DNA from: Leptospirales bacterium
GTDB lineage: Bacteria > Spirochaetota > Leptospiria > Leptospirales > Leptospiraceae
Direction: 5' to 3'
DNA: 32,613 bases
NCBI GenBank assembly: GCA_013297885.1
Contig: JAAFIR010000042.1
Span: 2,293 to 34,905 of the forward strand
Part shown: piece by piece, positions 1 to 7,793 of the stretch
Numbering within the stretch: the first letter of the stretch is position 1
Layout: every line of letters starts with the position of its first letter
Position numbers and translations under genes: made by a program
The notes under the pieces: generated by a model
Told to the model about the DNA's origin: nothing
Seen by the model: the letters and a program-made list of their open reading frames with translations, nothing else
The model's database searches: none

Positions 1-149
1 CATTTTTTCCTATCATTTTTTTCTAACTGGAAGGTGGCTTTTTTAGAATGACCTTTAGTCTTGGTAGCATAGGTAATAAAGTCCATATAGTAACTGGTTG
101 CGCAATTTTCTAGACTTATTAAACAAATTAAATATACAATAATTTTCAT
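1..149 (-). CDS. Partial small lipoprotein, N-terminal part
   Basis: The gene runs off the left edge of the window, leaving 49 complete codons. It starts at ATG 149-147, preceded on the minus strand by a clear Shine-Dalgarno run (AAAAGGGG) about 4 bases upstream. The N-terminus MKIIVYLICLISLENC is a short hydrophobic signal peptide ending in a Cys at residue 16, a plausible spirochaetal lipobox, so the product is probably exported and lipidated. The visible remainder is polar and lysine-rich and matches no family I recognise. It lies downstream of the 173-residue gene on the same strand and could share its transcript. Confidence 0.6.
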   Translation of the reverse strand, partial: MKIIVYLICLISLENCATSYYMDFITYATKTKGHSKKATFQLEKNDRKK

Positions 150-287
150 GTTACCCCTTTTCCATTTTTCATACTGATTTAATGCTTTCGTTTTTCACTT
201 TTCATTCAATACCAAATTCGACTCTTCGATTTCTTGTTTCTGATTATTTCTGTAAATTTAACTGGCATCCATAATTCAAATAACATT

Positions 288-809
288 TCACCAGCTAAAT
301 TCGTATTCTGAAAACGCATCACGAGGAATGAAATCTTTATTAGTTCCAAAGTAAATTTCGTTCTCGTGGTATACTAAAATTGCCCATTGCAAATTTTCAT
401 CAAAAACGACGATATCATCATGATATAAATTGAATATCCCAAAATATTTGATAAAGATTTTCCATGTAATAATAAATGTATTTCCTTCATCTATATAAAG
501 AATAATTTTTCGATCAAACGGCAGACCACGCCTAAATAGCCATTTCGAAATTTCCTTTTCATTGCCGTCTAAAATTTTCGCTTTATCGATGATTCTAAAT
601 AGACCTTTCTTGAATGGAACATCTTCATGTAATTTTCTTTCTTCGATAAAGTTTGTAATAATTTTCGTTCCATGCAAATTAATTGGATTTATCTGACTTC
701 GGTGGATAACAGGGATTTGCTCAAAATCCTCTAGTGAAAACCTAGACTTAAGACAAAAATCTTGAATCGTTACAGTTTGGTTTTGAATCTTTGAAAAATC
801 TATTTCCAT
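288..809 (-). CDS. Hypothetical protein, 173 aa, immunity-like in style
   Basis: I do not recognise this protein. It is soluble, with no signal peptide or membrane segment, and rich in aromatic and charged residues. The C-terminal third contains DDIVVFDENLQWAILVYHEN followed by YFG. A strand, Trp, His and FG pattern like this is common in small proteins encoded beside polymorphic toxins, but that resemblance is only stylistic. The ATG at 809 lies 40 bases downstream of a 26-codon ORF that carries a repeated leader block. The gene is followed by the lipoprotein gene at the window edge. The function is unknown. Confidence 0.6.
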   Translation of the reverse strand: MEIDFSKIQNQTVTIQDFCLKSRFSLEDFEQIPVIHRSQINPINLHGTKIITNFIEERKLHEDVPFKKGLFRIIDKAKILDGNEKEISKWLFRRGLPFDRKIILYIDEGNTFIITWKIFIKYFGIFNLYHDDIVVFDENLQWAILVYHENEIYFGTNKDFIPRDAFSEYEFSW

Positions 810-849
810 TGCTATTGTCTTCTCGCTAGCACTATCAGAAATTTACATT

Positions 850-930
850 TCACTTTTTGTCCCCATTCCATTGTCTCTCAATTATATCCGCATTATTGAT
901 ACTTTTAAACAAATTTTTAGACAAGCGCAT
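850..930 (-). CDS. Short ORF, 26 aa, repeated-leader copy 1
   Basis: This 26-codon ORF begins MRLSKNLFKSINNAD and ends at TGA 852-850. Its start lies just after the stop of the 370-residue lipoprotein gene. The DNA at about 885-930 recurs at about 2321-2352, where it also encodes a short peptide (MRLFKSINNTD) and differs mainly by a 12-bp insertion. Either the peptide is real, or it is the remnant N-terminus of a larger gene family cut down by recombination. A coding role is uncertain. The repetition is what can be seen directly. Confidence 0.3.
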   Translation of the reverse strand: MRLSKNLFKSINNADIIERQWNGDKK

Positions 931-935
931 TTCTT

Positions 936-2048
936 TTAAGGGGGAAGCCGGCATTTTTTACCACAAGTAAGAACAAAGAAAAGGTATTCTATGACTTCTG
1001 GAATAATTGTTATTGCCGGAACAATCCCTTGACCAATGTCAGCAACAAGGGTAACTGGCAATAAGAGAATTAATCCTAGCCTCATTGTATTATTCACAAA
1101 ATTATAACTCTTTATTTCTCCTATATATATTGGAAATTCTATGAATTCCAAAGGTAATTTTTGGGATAAGGATGGTCTAGAAAAATAATAAAAGTTTCTT
1201 TTAAAGCACTGGTTTGTTCTTCCAATGCATGGGATTATTGCTAAGAAATGATTATCCTCAAGCTTGGTAGGAATAAGTTCGTATATTTTACGATTATAAA
1301 TTTTAACTCCTTTTTTTTCAAAATAAAGTGGACCACTTTTTATTAAATAATCACAAATGATCTCAGAGGTATCTGGAGACGACACTAAACATTCAAGCCA
1401 TTTTCCTTTTTTAGAGACTAGCCAAAAAATCATGGCCTGATTATCAAGTTCAGTTATAAAAACTTTTTCAATATCACCTATTAAATATTTAAGTAAGCAA
1501 ACATTATTAAGCCCACCATATACAAGACATTTTCTAAGAGGCTTTGGTACGTAATCTAAAGAATATTCTAAGAATTGGCATTCTTTGATGCCACTTGGAC
1601 AATAAAAACGTATATGATCTAGCGGTGATAAATCTAAATGGGAAATTTCTTTTGGAAGCCGAAATGCAAGTTTTAAGCCAGGGAGAACAACGGCACCTCG
1701 TAAGGACATATCTGGTTTTAATTCGACTTCTCGATCTGCCATTGGTCTATATCCCTCCTTAAGATTCTCTTGCACGAAAGATTGCTCTTTTTCAGGGCGT
1801 TTATTATAATCTAGAATATATCTATCTTTTGGTATTACTAAGTTCACTCTTACCAACAAACCATTTGTTGACCAGGAGGTCTTCATATTGGTTAAACTAT
1901 CTTCCACCAATTGATATTCGAATCCTATTGCCTTAATTTCATTCAAAGTTTTGTCAGTATAAGAATTAGAAGCGCATTTTATAAAAAAGGATATGATGAA
2001 GAAAAATATTAAAGCTACGATTATTTTTTTCTTTCTAGCAATTTCCAT
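936..2048 (-). CDS. Putative membrane-anchored lipoprotein, 370 aa
   Basis: Residues 1-8 are basic and residues 9-23 are strongly hydrophobic, ending in FFIKC at Cys25. This is either a loose lipobox or an uncleaved anchor. The body is mixed alpha/beta with several Cys pairs (GIKECQF, PCIGRTNQC). Near the C-terminus, residues 320-360 form a second hydrophobic stretch containing LILLLPVTLVADIGQG, recalling the C-terminal part of YceK/YidQ-type lipoproteins, although the rest does not resemble them. The gene follows a 76-codon ORF by 21 bases on the same strand. It is probably an envelope protein of unknown role. Confidence 0.6.
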   Translation of the reverse strand: MEIARKKKIIVALIFFFIISFFIKCASNSYTDKTLNEIKAIGFEYQLVEDSLTNMKTSWSTNGLLVRVNLVIPKDRYILDYNKRPEKEQSFVQENLKEGYRPMADREVELKPDMSLRGAVVLPGLKLAFRLPKEISHLDLSPLDHIRFYCPSGIKECQFLEYSLDYVPKPLRKCLVYGGLNNVCLLKYLIGDIEKVFITELDNQAMIFWLVSKKGKWLECLVSSPDTSEIICDYLIKSGPLYFEKKGVKIYNRKIYELIPTKLEDNHFLAIIPCIGRTNQCFKRNFYYFSRPSLSQKLPLEFIEFPIYIGEIKSYNFVNNTMRLGLILLLPVTLVADIGQGIVPAITIIPEVIEYLFFVLTCGKKCRLPP

Positions 2049-2069
2049 CTCACTTACCTACCATCCTGT

Positions 2070-2300
2070 TCATAAATATTTCCTTAACATAATCCTTATT
2101 GAGGCTAATAATCCGTAACTCCAAAAACTTCGTTGAATCACAGGTAAAATTTTTCCCATTTCATAAAAATTCTTTTTATCTTTTGCGCAGGCTCCAACAT
2201 ATAAACACTCGCTTCTAGTTTGGTTCAATTGAAACGTTTTTACATCGGCTAATTGGCTATAACCTATACGAGTCCTATATATCTTAGGTAATATTCTCAT
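2070..2300 (-). CDS. Small hypothetical protein, 76 aa
   Basis: The ORF starts at ATG 2300 in an ATGA overlap with the stop of a 24-codon leader ORF, and ends 21 bases before the 370-residue gene. The sequence is basic with a weakly hydrophobic C-terminus (FWSYGLLASIRIMLRKYL) and two Cys residues. No family is recognised. The coupled spacing favours translation. The lack of a signal peptide or any clear domain, and the decayed surroundings, allow that it is a fragment of a longer gene. Confidence 0.35.
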   Translation of the reverse strand: MRILPKIYRTRIGYSQLADVKTFQLNQTRSECLYVGACAKDKKNFYEMGKILPVIQRSFWSYGLLASIRIMLRKYL

Positions 2301-2371
2301 TTCATCACTCTTTTCATTACATCCGTATTATTGATACTTTTAAACAACCGCATTTCTTTTGTTTTTTCCAT
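2297..2371 (-). CDS. Short ORF, 24 aa, repeated-leader copy 2
   Basis: This 24-codon ORF (MEKTKEMRLFKSINNTD...) starts at ATG 2371 behind the GGGG of AAAAAGGGGAATAGTG. Its TGA overlaps the ATG of the 76-codon ORF, so translation could be coupled. It carries the second copy of the leader block found at 885-930. It may be a leader peptide, a recombination seam, or the truncated N-terminus of an ancestral gene. I cannot decide among these from sequence alone. Confidence 0.3.
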   Translation of the reverse strand: MEKTKEMRLFKSINNTDVMKRVMK

Positions 2372-2458
2372 CACTATTCCCCTTTTTAACCTAGGAGCTT
2401 AGCTTATTTTGCATACATTAAAATTCGGGTTTCATCTGAACTGAAACACTAATGCCTA

Positions 2459-2711
2459 TTAACCATTAAAAGAATCTAAGTCTGTAAAATCAATTCCCGT
2501 AAATCCTTTATCTTTAATTTCATTTGCCAGGTCAACTCGGATAAAAACAGCACGTTCAAGATATTTTGGACGAAATACATTCACGGAATCGCTTATCGAG
2601 CCAGGTTTAATTACTAAACCAAAAATGCTGCTGATAAGGGACGGATCAATCCGATTAAAATTTTACCCCATTTCGTTCAAAACATCTCTTTATGTGAAAG
2701 ACGCAATCCAT
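2459..2711 (-). pseudogene. Frameshifted C-terminal remnant, imm11/DUF1629-like
   Basis: Reading from ATG 2711, the first frame gives HIKRCFERNGVKF and then stops. Shifting by one base in the A4/T4 run near 2657-2664 continues directly as NRIDPSLISSIFGLVIKPGS and runs to TAA at 2459. The whole interval is 253 bases, which is 84 codons plus one extra base, as expected for a single-base insertion. The last segment (VFRPKYLERAVFIRVDLANE, then KGFTGIDFTDL) resembles the closing strand-helix-strand of imm11/DUF1629 proteins (a Leu/Phe-Arg segment, a short helix, then aGltGf.f). That family call is from memory and tentative. The N-terminal portion is missing. Confidence 0.5.
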
Positions 2712-2728
2712 TTTTGCTATTAGCCTTT

Positions 2729-2850
2729 AATTTGTGGGATAGAATCGGAGAGAATTATGGGAGAAGTTGAATGCAAATTACTAGAAAGAAATTTGTGGGA
2801 TAGAATCGGAGAGAATTATGGGAGAAGTTGAATGCAAATTACTAGAAAGA
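2729..2850. repeat. 61-bp perfect tandem repeat, two copies
   Basis: Two identical 61-bp units lie head to tail at 2729-2789 and 2790-2850, each starting AATTTGTGGGATAGAATCGG and ending ACTAGAAAGA. A short further echo (ATTACTAGAAA) follows at about 2853-2864. The repeat sits between the imm11-like remnant and the htpX remnant and contains no convincing gene. The perfect identity indicates a recent duplication or active maintenance. Confidence 0.9.
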
Positions 2851-2888
2851 AAAATTACTAGAAATAGATACGTTCAACCCCTATTTTT

Positions 2889-3216
2889 CTATCTTGCGCT
2901 TTTTAATGCGGAAATCCTATCTTCGAGAGGCGGGTGCGTTGAGAATAACGCGAACTAGCCGCCACGATGGGAAGAAATTTTTAGAGATGCCATGCTTGGC
3001 GCTCTACTCTTGGCGCTCTACTGTCCTCGACACCATCAAATTTTCAAGCGCGGCAATCATGCTTGCACGACCTGCAAGTTTTGCTCCGCCTGCGTCCGCT
3101 CTAAATTCTCTTTGCCTAGAAAAATAAGCTACTACCATAGAACCTAGAATGCTAAAAATAATATCAAGGACTAAAATGTTGATTAGAAAAAATAAACCGA
3201 TTCGTTTGAACCACAT
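2889..3216 (-). pseudogene. htpX: Decayed HtpX membrane protease
   Basis: The start [15 protein letters not shown] is a typical HtpX first membrane segment. It runs straight into the late-domain sequence [20 protein letters not shown] and [19 protein letters not shown]. Roughly 200 residues between them are gone, including the HExxH zinc site. The frame then stops at VSRTVERQE. The normal C-terminus reappears in another frame as SMASLKISSHRGG, an in-frame TAG, then FALFSTHPPLEDRISAL, ending at TAG 2889-2891. A 14-bp tandem duplication (2995-3008 and 3009-3022) lies at the frame break. The large deletion, frame break and nonsense codon mean no active protease can be made here. Confidence 0.9.
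2995..3022. repeat. 14-bp tandem duplication inside the htpX remnant
   Basis: CTTGGCGCTCTACT occurs twice in immediate succession at 2995-3008 and 3009-3022. It lies exactly where the HtpX reading frame is lost, so it is probably one of the inactivating mutations, although a further one-base change is also needed to connect the two frames. Confidence 0.85.
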
Positions 3217-3243
3217 ATTTTGTAGACTCTTAATAATTAGACT

Positions 3244-4089
3244 TCATGATTTCGCATTATAATAATATTCTTGGATTGCTTTGTTTTCCTTTGCACTTAA
3301 CCAGCCTTTTTCTGTAAAGACTTCGAGAGAGACTTTCAAACAATCTTGCGGGATATGCCCAGCAATTTGTAAAATTTGTAGATACGGTAATTTCTGTCCT
3401 TGGTTTTTTTTAATTTCCATTTCAATTTCATCGACGAAGGAAGAAACAAGTCTCAGCTGAACAAATACGACCGTGTATTCGTCTAGAAAGGCAAGGAAAT
3501 TATCATCAGAATTTGCAACGGCAAGATCGAACGCATAATCATAAATATTCAAATCTTGCGCTGCAAATTTTTGAATGTCGGGACCCAACTGTTTGAAGAA
3601 ATTTAGAACTCGTTCCGATTTAAGGCTGCCCGAAGATGTCATCATTCTTAAATACACTAAATCCACTTTCGATAAAATTGTTTTTGTAACCTGAATGCTA
3701 CTTGTTCTCGAAATTAAATTTTTAAAAAGAATCGCGTATTCAGCTTTAGAGAGAATCGTCCAGTAAGAGCTAACCATTTCAGGCAATGGTTTTTTTTGAA
3801 GGATTGCTTTATGGTACGCGGTTACTTGGCAATAAAAAAGTTCAACTAACGCATCATGGCTAAACATTGGATTTTGTAGAATCTTCCGAACAATTTGTAA
3901 ATCCATATGCCTTAGATAGTAATCAACTAAATAAGTAAAGCCAACGTCTTCCATGATAGCCATTGATAAAATTGCTGGTGGTATATCACTAATAGCCGCT
4001 TCGATTGTCCGAAAATTCGGTATTGGACGCATTAATTCTTTGTCGAGTAATTTATAATGCGGGTTGTCCCGTACTAAATCAGTTCTCAT
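3244..4089 (-). CDS. Hypothetical helical protein, about 281 aa
   Basis: This soluble, mostly alpha-helical protein has regularly spaced hydrophobic residues, suggesting a helical-repeat fold. There is no signal peptide and no catalytic motif that I recognise. I chose ATG 4089 (MRTDLVRDNPHYKLLD), which overlaps the upstream permease stop by 11 bases. A TTG eight codons earlier at 4113 would also keep the frame. The overlap suggests both genes were once co-transcribed, and the partner permease is truncated. The function is unknown. It is intact over its whole length, unlike its htpX and permease neighbours. Confidence 0.65.
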   Translation of the reverse strand: MRTDLVRDNPHYKLLDKELMRPIPNFRTIEAAISDIPPAILSMAIMEDVGFTYLVDYYLRHMDLQIVRKILQNPMFSHDALVELFYCQVTAYHKAILQKKPLPEMVSSYWTILSKAEYAILFKNLISRTSSIQVTKTILSKVDLVYLRMMTSSGSLKSERVLNFFKQLGPDIQKFAAQDLNIYDYAFDLAVANSDDNFLAFLDEYTVVFVQLRLVSSFVDEIEMEIKKNQGQKLPYLQILQIAGHIPQDCLKVSLEVFTEKGWLSAKENKAIQEYYYNAKS

Positions 4090-4876
4090 TTTGCTTAACC
4101 AACGATGCTCCAAATAAAAGTATGGCTAATAATAAGTATGCGATAATGAACGGAACATTAGTAGGGAAACTGTACTCGTTTAGGATTGCGTTGCCTGCTA
4201 ATTTATACGCATGAATAATCCCTACTGAGGAGAGGATACTTCCGGTTAGACACCAGTAAGAAGCTGTTCTGAAATTTCGGTCAATGATGAAAGCGCATAT
4301 AGAAGCCCAAATCATTGATACAAGTAAAAAGCCTTGTGATAATGCTAAAATGCCTGACAGAGAATAAGGCAAAAATTCCAGATCCGGTGGGACATTTTCC
4401 ATCGTTATGGAATACGCTGTAGTTATATTTTCTTTTGCTAAAACTTTTCCGAGTTCTCCATTTGCAAAATTGAAAACACTTTGAACTAGTAGCATACCCC
4501 ATCCCGCAAGGGCAGGAAATAATCCAAGGATAATAGCTGGCGCATGACGCATGGGTGAGGTTTCAAAGCACTGCGCTCCAATGATAATTCCGATCCAGAG
4601 GATAATAGCCATTCCAGCTTCAATTGGAACTAACGCTTGTACAACGCTCATAAGTCCAAAGAGACAAAGGATTGTCATAAAAATACCGTTTAATACGGAG
4701 TAACCGGTGCGAGCACCCAGTGCCTTCCAGCCCGGGTGTCCGATATAAATTGTAGTAGGGAAGGGTGAACCAAAAAAAGAGCCGAGTATTGTTCCTGCTC
4801 CGTTTACAAGGAGAGAACTTCTTGTATCTATGAAGAATTTAAGATTACAGAAATTGAATTTATTGAAATTACTCAT
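4079..4876 (-). pseudogene. NCS2/AzgA-like permease, N-terminal half missing
   Basis: The product is a polytopic membrane protein. Its first recognisable segment, DTRSSLLVNGAGTILGSFFG followed by SPFPTTIYIGHPGWKALGAR, matches the middle of xanthine/uracil-type (NCS2, AzgA-like) permeases, where the substrate-site loop follows about half of the chain. Only the C-terminal half is present (265 residues against roughly 450-550 expected). It is led by an unrelated-looking stretch, MSNFNKFNFCNLKFFI. Upstream DNA shows no trace of the missing half. It is open to its own stop, so it may be transcribed, but a functional transporter is unlikely. The substrate cannot be stated. Confidence 0.7.
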
Positions 4877-5120
4877 TTGAGATTAAAAAAGAAAATTATA
4901 TTTACAAGTGATAATTTTTATGATTTAAGACATTTTTTCATAGTAGATACTATTTATATCAAAGAGAGTATGTTTAGATAATTTTGCTGAACCTTTACCA
5001 ACCCAAAACCTTATGAGCTTTGAAAGAATGCTTTTTGTCGTAGGTTTTTGTTTTTTAGAGGCGAGTATATTACCAATGGATGACTTTAAATATTTAATAA
5101 AAAATGATAAAGGGGATAAA

Positions 5121-5720
5121 ATGTTTATCAAAATTTTATTAATGTTATTTTTACTACTTAGTTGTAAAAATGGTGAAGTTATTTCAGAAAGGAATGATGC
5201 TCCCAAAGAGGAACCTAAAAAAGAATTTCCATTATTGTTTGTAAGCCCTCCAAAGTATTATAAAATTTCAGAAGACAAAAAAATAGAATTCGAGAAATCT
5301 GAATGTTATAAAGCAAATTTTGATTTAAGACAAAATGTGTATTCAATTCTTGAAGGTGGGGGTAATATTTTTGATATCAAAGAATACTTAGATACTAAGT
5401 ATTTTAACTATGCTGAAGAAGAGGTTGTGTATTATAAAGGTAGTGATGAAAATCTAAAAATTATTCAAAAGAAATGGGATAAATCTAGAATAAAGAGAGC
5501 TTTAAGCATAGCATATATTTTTTATATTAATCTAGGTACTTATGATGGGATTTGTACAGTAATTTTTTCAGAATCTACTATTGGAATGGATTCTGAAATT
5601 GTTGCTAGACAGCCTATTCAAATACATACAACATTTGAAAAAGGTAAAATTGTAATTTCTAAAATAAGTAAGCAACGCCCATATAATTCTATTTATAAGG
5701 ATTTAAATAATGATAGGTAA
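5121..5720 (+). CDS. Lipoprotein, 199 aa, unknown function
   Basis: I set the start at ATG 5121, which has AAAGGGG just upstream and gives the signal peptide MFIKILLMLFLLLSCKNG with a good lipobox (LLSC, Cys15). A longer in-frame reading from 5013 lacks these signs. The mature part begins with a charged linker (EVISERNDAPKEEPKKE) and then a mixed alpha/beta domain containing YDGICTVIFSES. No family is recognised. It is an envelope lipoprotein by inference. It lies about 90 bases before the 262-residue gene on the same strand. Confidence 0.7.
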   Translation: MFIKILLMLFLLLSCKNGEVISERNDAPKEEPKKEFPLLFVSPPKYYKISEDKKIEFEKSECYKANFDLRQNVYSILEGGGNIFDIKEYLDTKYFNYAEEEVVYYKGSDENLKIIQKKWDKSRIKRALSIAYIFYINLGTYDGICTVIFSESTIGMDSEIVARQPIQIHTTFEKGKIVISKISKQRPYNSIYKDLNNDR

Positions 5721-5812
5721 AGTTTTTTTAGAAGAAGATCATCTAAAACTGTATAGATTGGTATATTAAAAAAGAGTTCACATATTTAACCAAAAAGAAA
5801 ATTTAATTTAGA

Positions 5813-6601
5813 ATGTCCGTTAATAAACCTATAAAAAATAAAGAAGTACCCGAATGGTTAGAAAGAACTAAGCAGTCACTAAAAGAGAAATACGAATATT
5901 TAAAAAATCCAAAACTTCTTCGTGAAGAAGTTTTATATAAAATTTATGCTGAAGAAATTGAAATCTCAATCACCGAGTATGACCTATATGGAGACCTAAC
6001 AAAATATCGTGAAGGTTTCCAAAGAGGATTGAATGCAGCGAAGGAAATTTATGAAATGTTTTATATGGAAAAAAAGGATATTATTAAAAAGATTGATGTT
6101 GTAAATTTGGGAATACTTCAATATGCCGTTAATTTTTTTGATAAAAAAATGGCTTTGTATTTTGCAGAATTTTTTAACAAAGGAGAAGAATTTACAAAAT
6201 CATTAAACAAAGACCCAGTTTTTAGGATTGGACTTCTATTCAAACGAGTTCTTCTTGAAGACAAAAAAAATCTTAACATGGAAGTAGAAGAGTGTCTTCA
6301 TTTTATCAGTTCAATCAAAAGATGGAAAGATTACGAAGGTTATGTTAGGCTATTTCAGTTGTTAGCCACAGATGGCAATGATAAAGAATCTATTCATCTT
6401 GCACTGGAAGTCTCTAAAATCAATTTTAAAAAAAATAGTCGAGCAACTGGGAGTAAAATTTTTGGCACACCACCAAAATCCTATTATGATCAATGGACTA
6501 TCGCCATTTTGAATTTATTTAAAAGCAAGGGAATAGATGTCGATGTCAGTGGCTTTGAGAAGTTACCCAAGGAGTTAATACGAGGATTCGAAGGAAAATA
6601 G
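5813..6601 (+). CDS. Hypothetical helical protein, 262 aa, possible immunity protein
   Basis: This soluble protein is mostly helical and has no signal peptide. Notable segments are EGFQRGLNAAKEIYEMFY, a central YAVNFFDKKMALYFAEFF and a C-terminal KSYYDQWTIAILNLFKSKG. The layout (two helical layers and a conserved-looking aromatic tail) recalls large helical immunity proteins of polymorphic-toxin loci, but I cannot assign it to a named Imm family. One base separates its stop from the ATG of the leucine-rich-repeat gene, so the two are almost certainly one operon. The Shine-Dalgarno site is weak. Confidence 0.6.
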   Translation: MSVNKPIKNKEVPEWLERTKQSLKEKYEYLKNPKLLREEVLYKIYAEEIEISITEYDLYGDLTKYREGFQRGLNAAKEIYEMFYMEKKDIIKKIDVVNLGILQYAVNFFDKKMALYFAEFFNKGEEFTKSLNKDPVFRIGLLFKRVLLEDKKNLNMEVEECLHFISSIKRWKDYEGYVRLFQLLATDGNDKESIHLALEVSKINFKKNSRATGSKIFGTPPKSYYDQWTIAILNLFKSKGIDVDVSGFEKLPKELIRGFEGK

Positions 6602-6602
6602 A

Positions 6603-7481
6603 ATGGGAGTGATTTTCAAAAAACATGGATTACAGTTTTTTCCAAAATCAAAATATTCAGAAGATGCTTTAGCAATTGATTCTAATGATTTAGATAAGTA
6701 TATAAAATATATTAGAGAAAATGAATATTATTATATTGCATTGAATGACAGTTGGGGGCTTAGAGAAAAGTCATTAGAGTTTTTAGATGGGTTAGAATTA
6801 AAAATCAAAGGCTTATCTTTTAATACTTTAGACTGTAGAAAATTTAATCTTTCACATGTAAATAAATTTAAGAATCTTAAGTATCTAAGTTTACCTGATG
6901 AACTAAATTTTGAGCTTGATTTATTATCTTTTCCAAAACTAGAAGAATTAACCTTTACTTATTCAAAGCAAATTGTTAATCATAATCGTTTACAAAGTCT
7001 AAAAGTACTTGGAATTTGGAGCTATAAACCCCAAAGCAATGATCTAACATCCTTATCGAATTCAAATGAACTTAATGAAATCATACTCATACAACCTTCT
7101 ATTGATTCGTTAGCTGGCTTAGAAAAATTTAAAGAACTAAAAGTATTGAATTTGTATGGAATAAAAAAATTGGAAAAATTGGATAGCTTGGGGAAAATAA
7201 ATATCAAAGAACTCGAAATTGAAAACTTAAAAAAAATTCAAGATTATACATACTTACAAAAATTAAAATACCTTGAAAAGTTAATCATTATAAATTCGGC
7301 ACCGATAAAGACTTTATCATTTTTAAGTAAAATGAATTTAAAGCACTTTAGCTTCATAAATACAGATATAATTGATGGAGATTTAAGTTATTGTTTTGGA
7401 ATTAATTTTGTGGGTTTTATTGATAAAAGACATTATTCTCATAAAAATTCTGATTTTATTGCAGTTAAAAAGGACGCATGA
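6603..7481 (+). CDS. Leucine-rich-repeat protein, 292 aa
   Basis: Residues from about 75 to 265 hold repeating LxxLxxLxL units (FKNLKYLSL, FPKLEELTF, LQSLKVLGI, FKELKVLNLY, LKYLEKLIII, MNLKHFSFI) with about 20-22 residues per turn, as in the SDS22/internalin type. There is no signal peptide, so it should act in the cytoplasm by protein-protein contact. The C-terminus ends in CFGINFVGFIDKRHYSH, a non-LRR cap. It follows the 262-residue gene by one base and is preceded by AAGGAAAA as ribosome site. Such cytoplasmic LRR proteins occur near toxin/immunity gene clusters, so an immunity role is possible but unproven. Confidence 0.75.
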   Translation: MGVIFKKHGLQFFPKSKYSEDALAIDSNDLDKYIKYIRENEYYYIALNDSWGLREKSLEFLDGLELKIKGLSFNTLDCRKFNLSHVNKFKNLKYLSLPDELNFELDLLSFPKLEELTFTYSKQIVNHNRLQSLKVLGIWSYKPQSNDLTSLSNSNELNEIILIQPSIDSLAGLEKFKELKVLNLYGIKKLEKLDSLGKINIKELEIENLKKIQDYTYLQKLKYLEKLIIINSAPIKTLSFLSKMNLKHFSFINTDIIDGDLSYCFGINFVGFIDKRHYSHKNSDFIAVKKDA

Positions 7482-7625
7482 TTAAGCAGTATGATTCAAA
7501 GAAAACTTTGGAGCTTCGTTTACCTCCATCAAATCGGTTGCATGCACTTTAAAATGTTCTTGAATCTTAAATTTAGAATCTTTTTTTAAAGACTCTATCC
7601 AGAATGATGTATCAATTAAATACAT
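7482..7625 (-). pseudogene. vapC: Truncated VapC toxin, decayed vapBC copy
   Basis: From ATG 7625 the first 28 residues (MYLIDTSFWIESLKKDSKF and IQEHFKVH) match the intact VapC at 12929-13330 almost residue for residue, including the first acidic PIN residue, Asp5. The match then stops and 19 unrelated codons lead to TAA at 7482, abutting the stop of the leucine-rich-repeat gene on the other strand. The later PIN-domain acids (Glu39, Asp94 and Asp112 in the intact copy) are absent, so the fragment cannot be a nuclease. Confidence 0.9.
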
Positions 7626-7743
7626 TTACACAGATAAATTCCTTCATCGCAATCATTACAGCTTCAGAATAAGTCTTCTTTTGAGAAAGACGGAGGGTTT
7701 GTTCCAAAATTTTCTCATCTAACACAAGATTTGTACGTTTCAT
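7612..7743 (-). pseudogene. vapB: Truncated VapB antitoxin, decayed vapBC copy
   Basis: The first 38 codons (MKRTNLVLDEKILEQTLRLS to MIAMKEFI) equal those of the intact VapB at 13331-13561. The remaining C-terminal part, which binds toxin in this family, is missing. The frame passes into the start of the VapC remnant and stops at TGA 7614. Compared with the intact copy, about 110 bp have been lost between two CATTTA-type microhomologies. The DNA-binding N-terminus is retained, so it could still act on the shared operator if translated. That last point is inference. Confidence 0.88.
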
Positions 7744-7778
7744 ACACATTGTATAAATTCCTGCATATTCTATGTCAA
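7743..7778 (-). promoter_or_regulatory. Promoter of the decayed vapBC copy
   Basis: On the minus strand TTGACA (7778-7773), a 17-base spacer and TATACA (7755-7750) precede ATGTGTATGAAA. Both hexamers, the spacer length and the ATACA-3-TGTAT inverted repeat are identical to those of the intact vapBC locus, while the spacer bases differ. Confidence 0.7.
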
Positions 7779-7793
7779 GGAAGAAAACGATTC

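Noticed and set aside
2894-3127. 77-codon plus-strand frame over the htpX remnant
   Set aside because: The minus strand clearly encodes HtpX segments, so the plus frame is a by-product.
4925-5206. 93-codon minus-strand frame opposite the start of the lipoprotein gene
   Set aside because: It overlaps the well-supported signal peptide and ribosome site at 5105-5175 on the other strand and has no family features.
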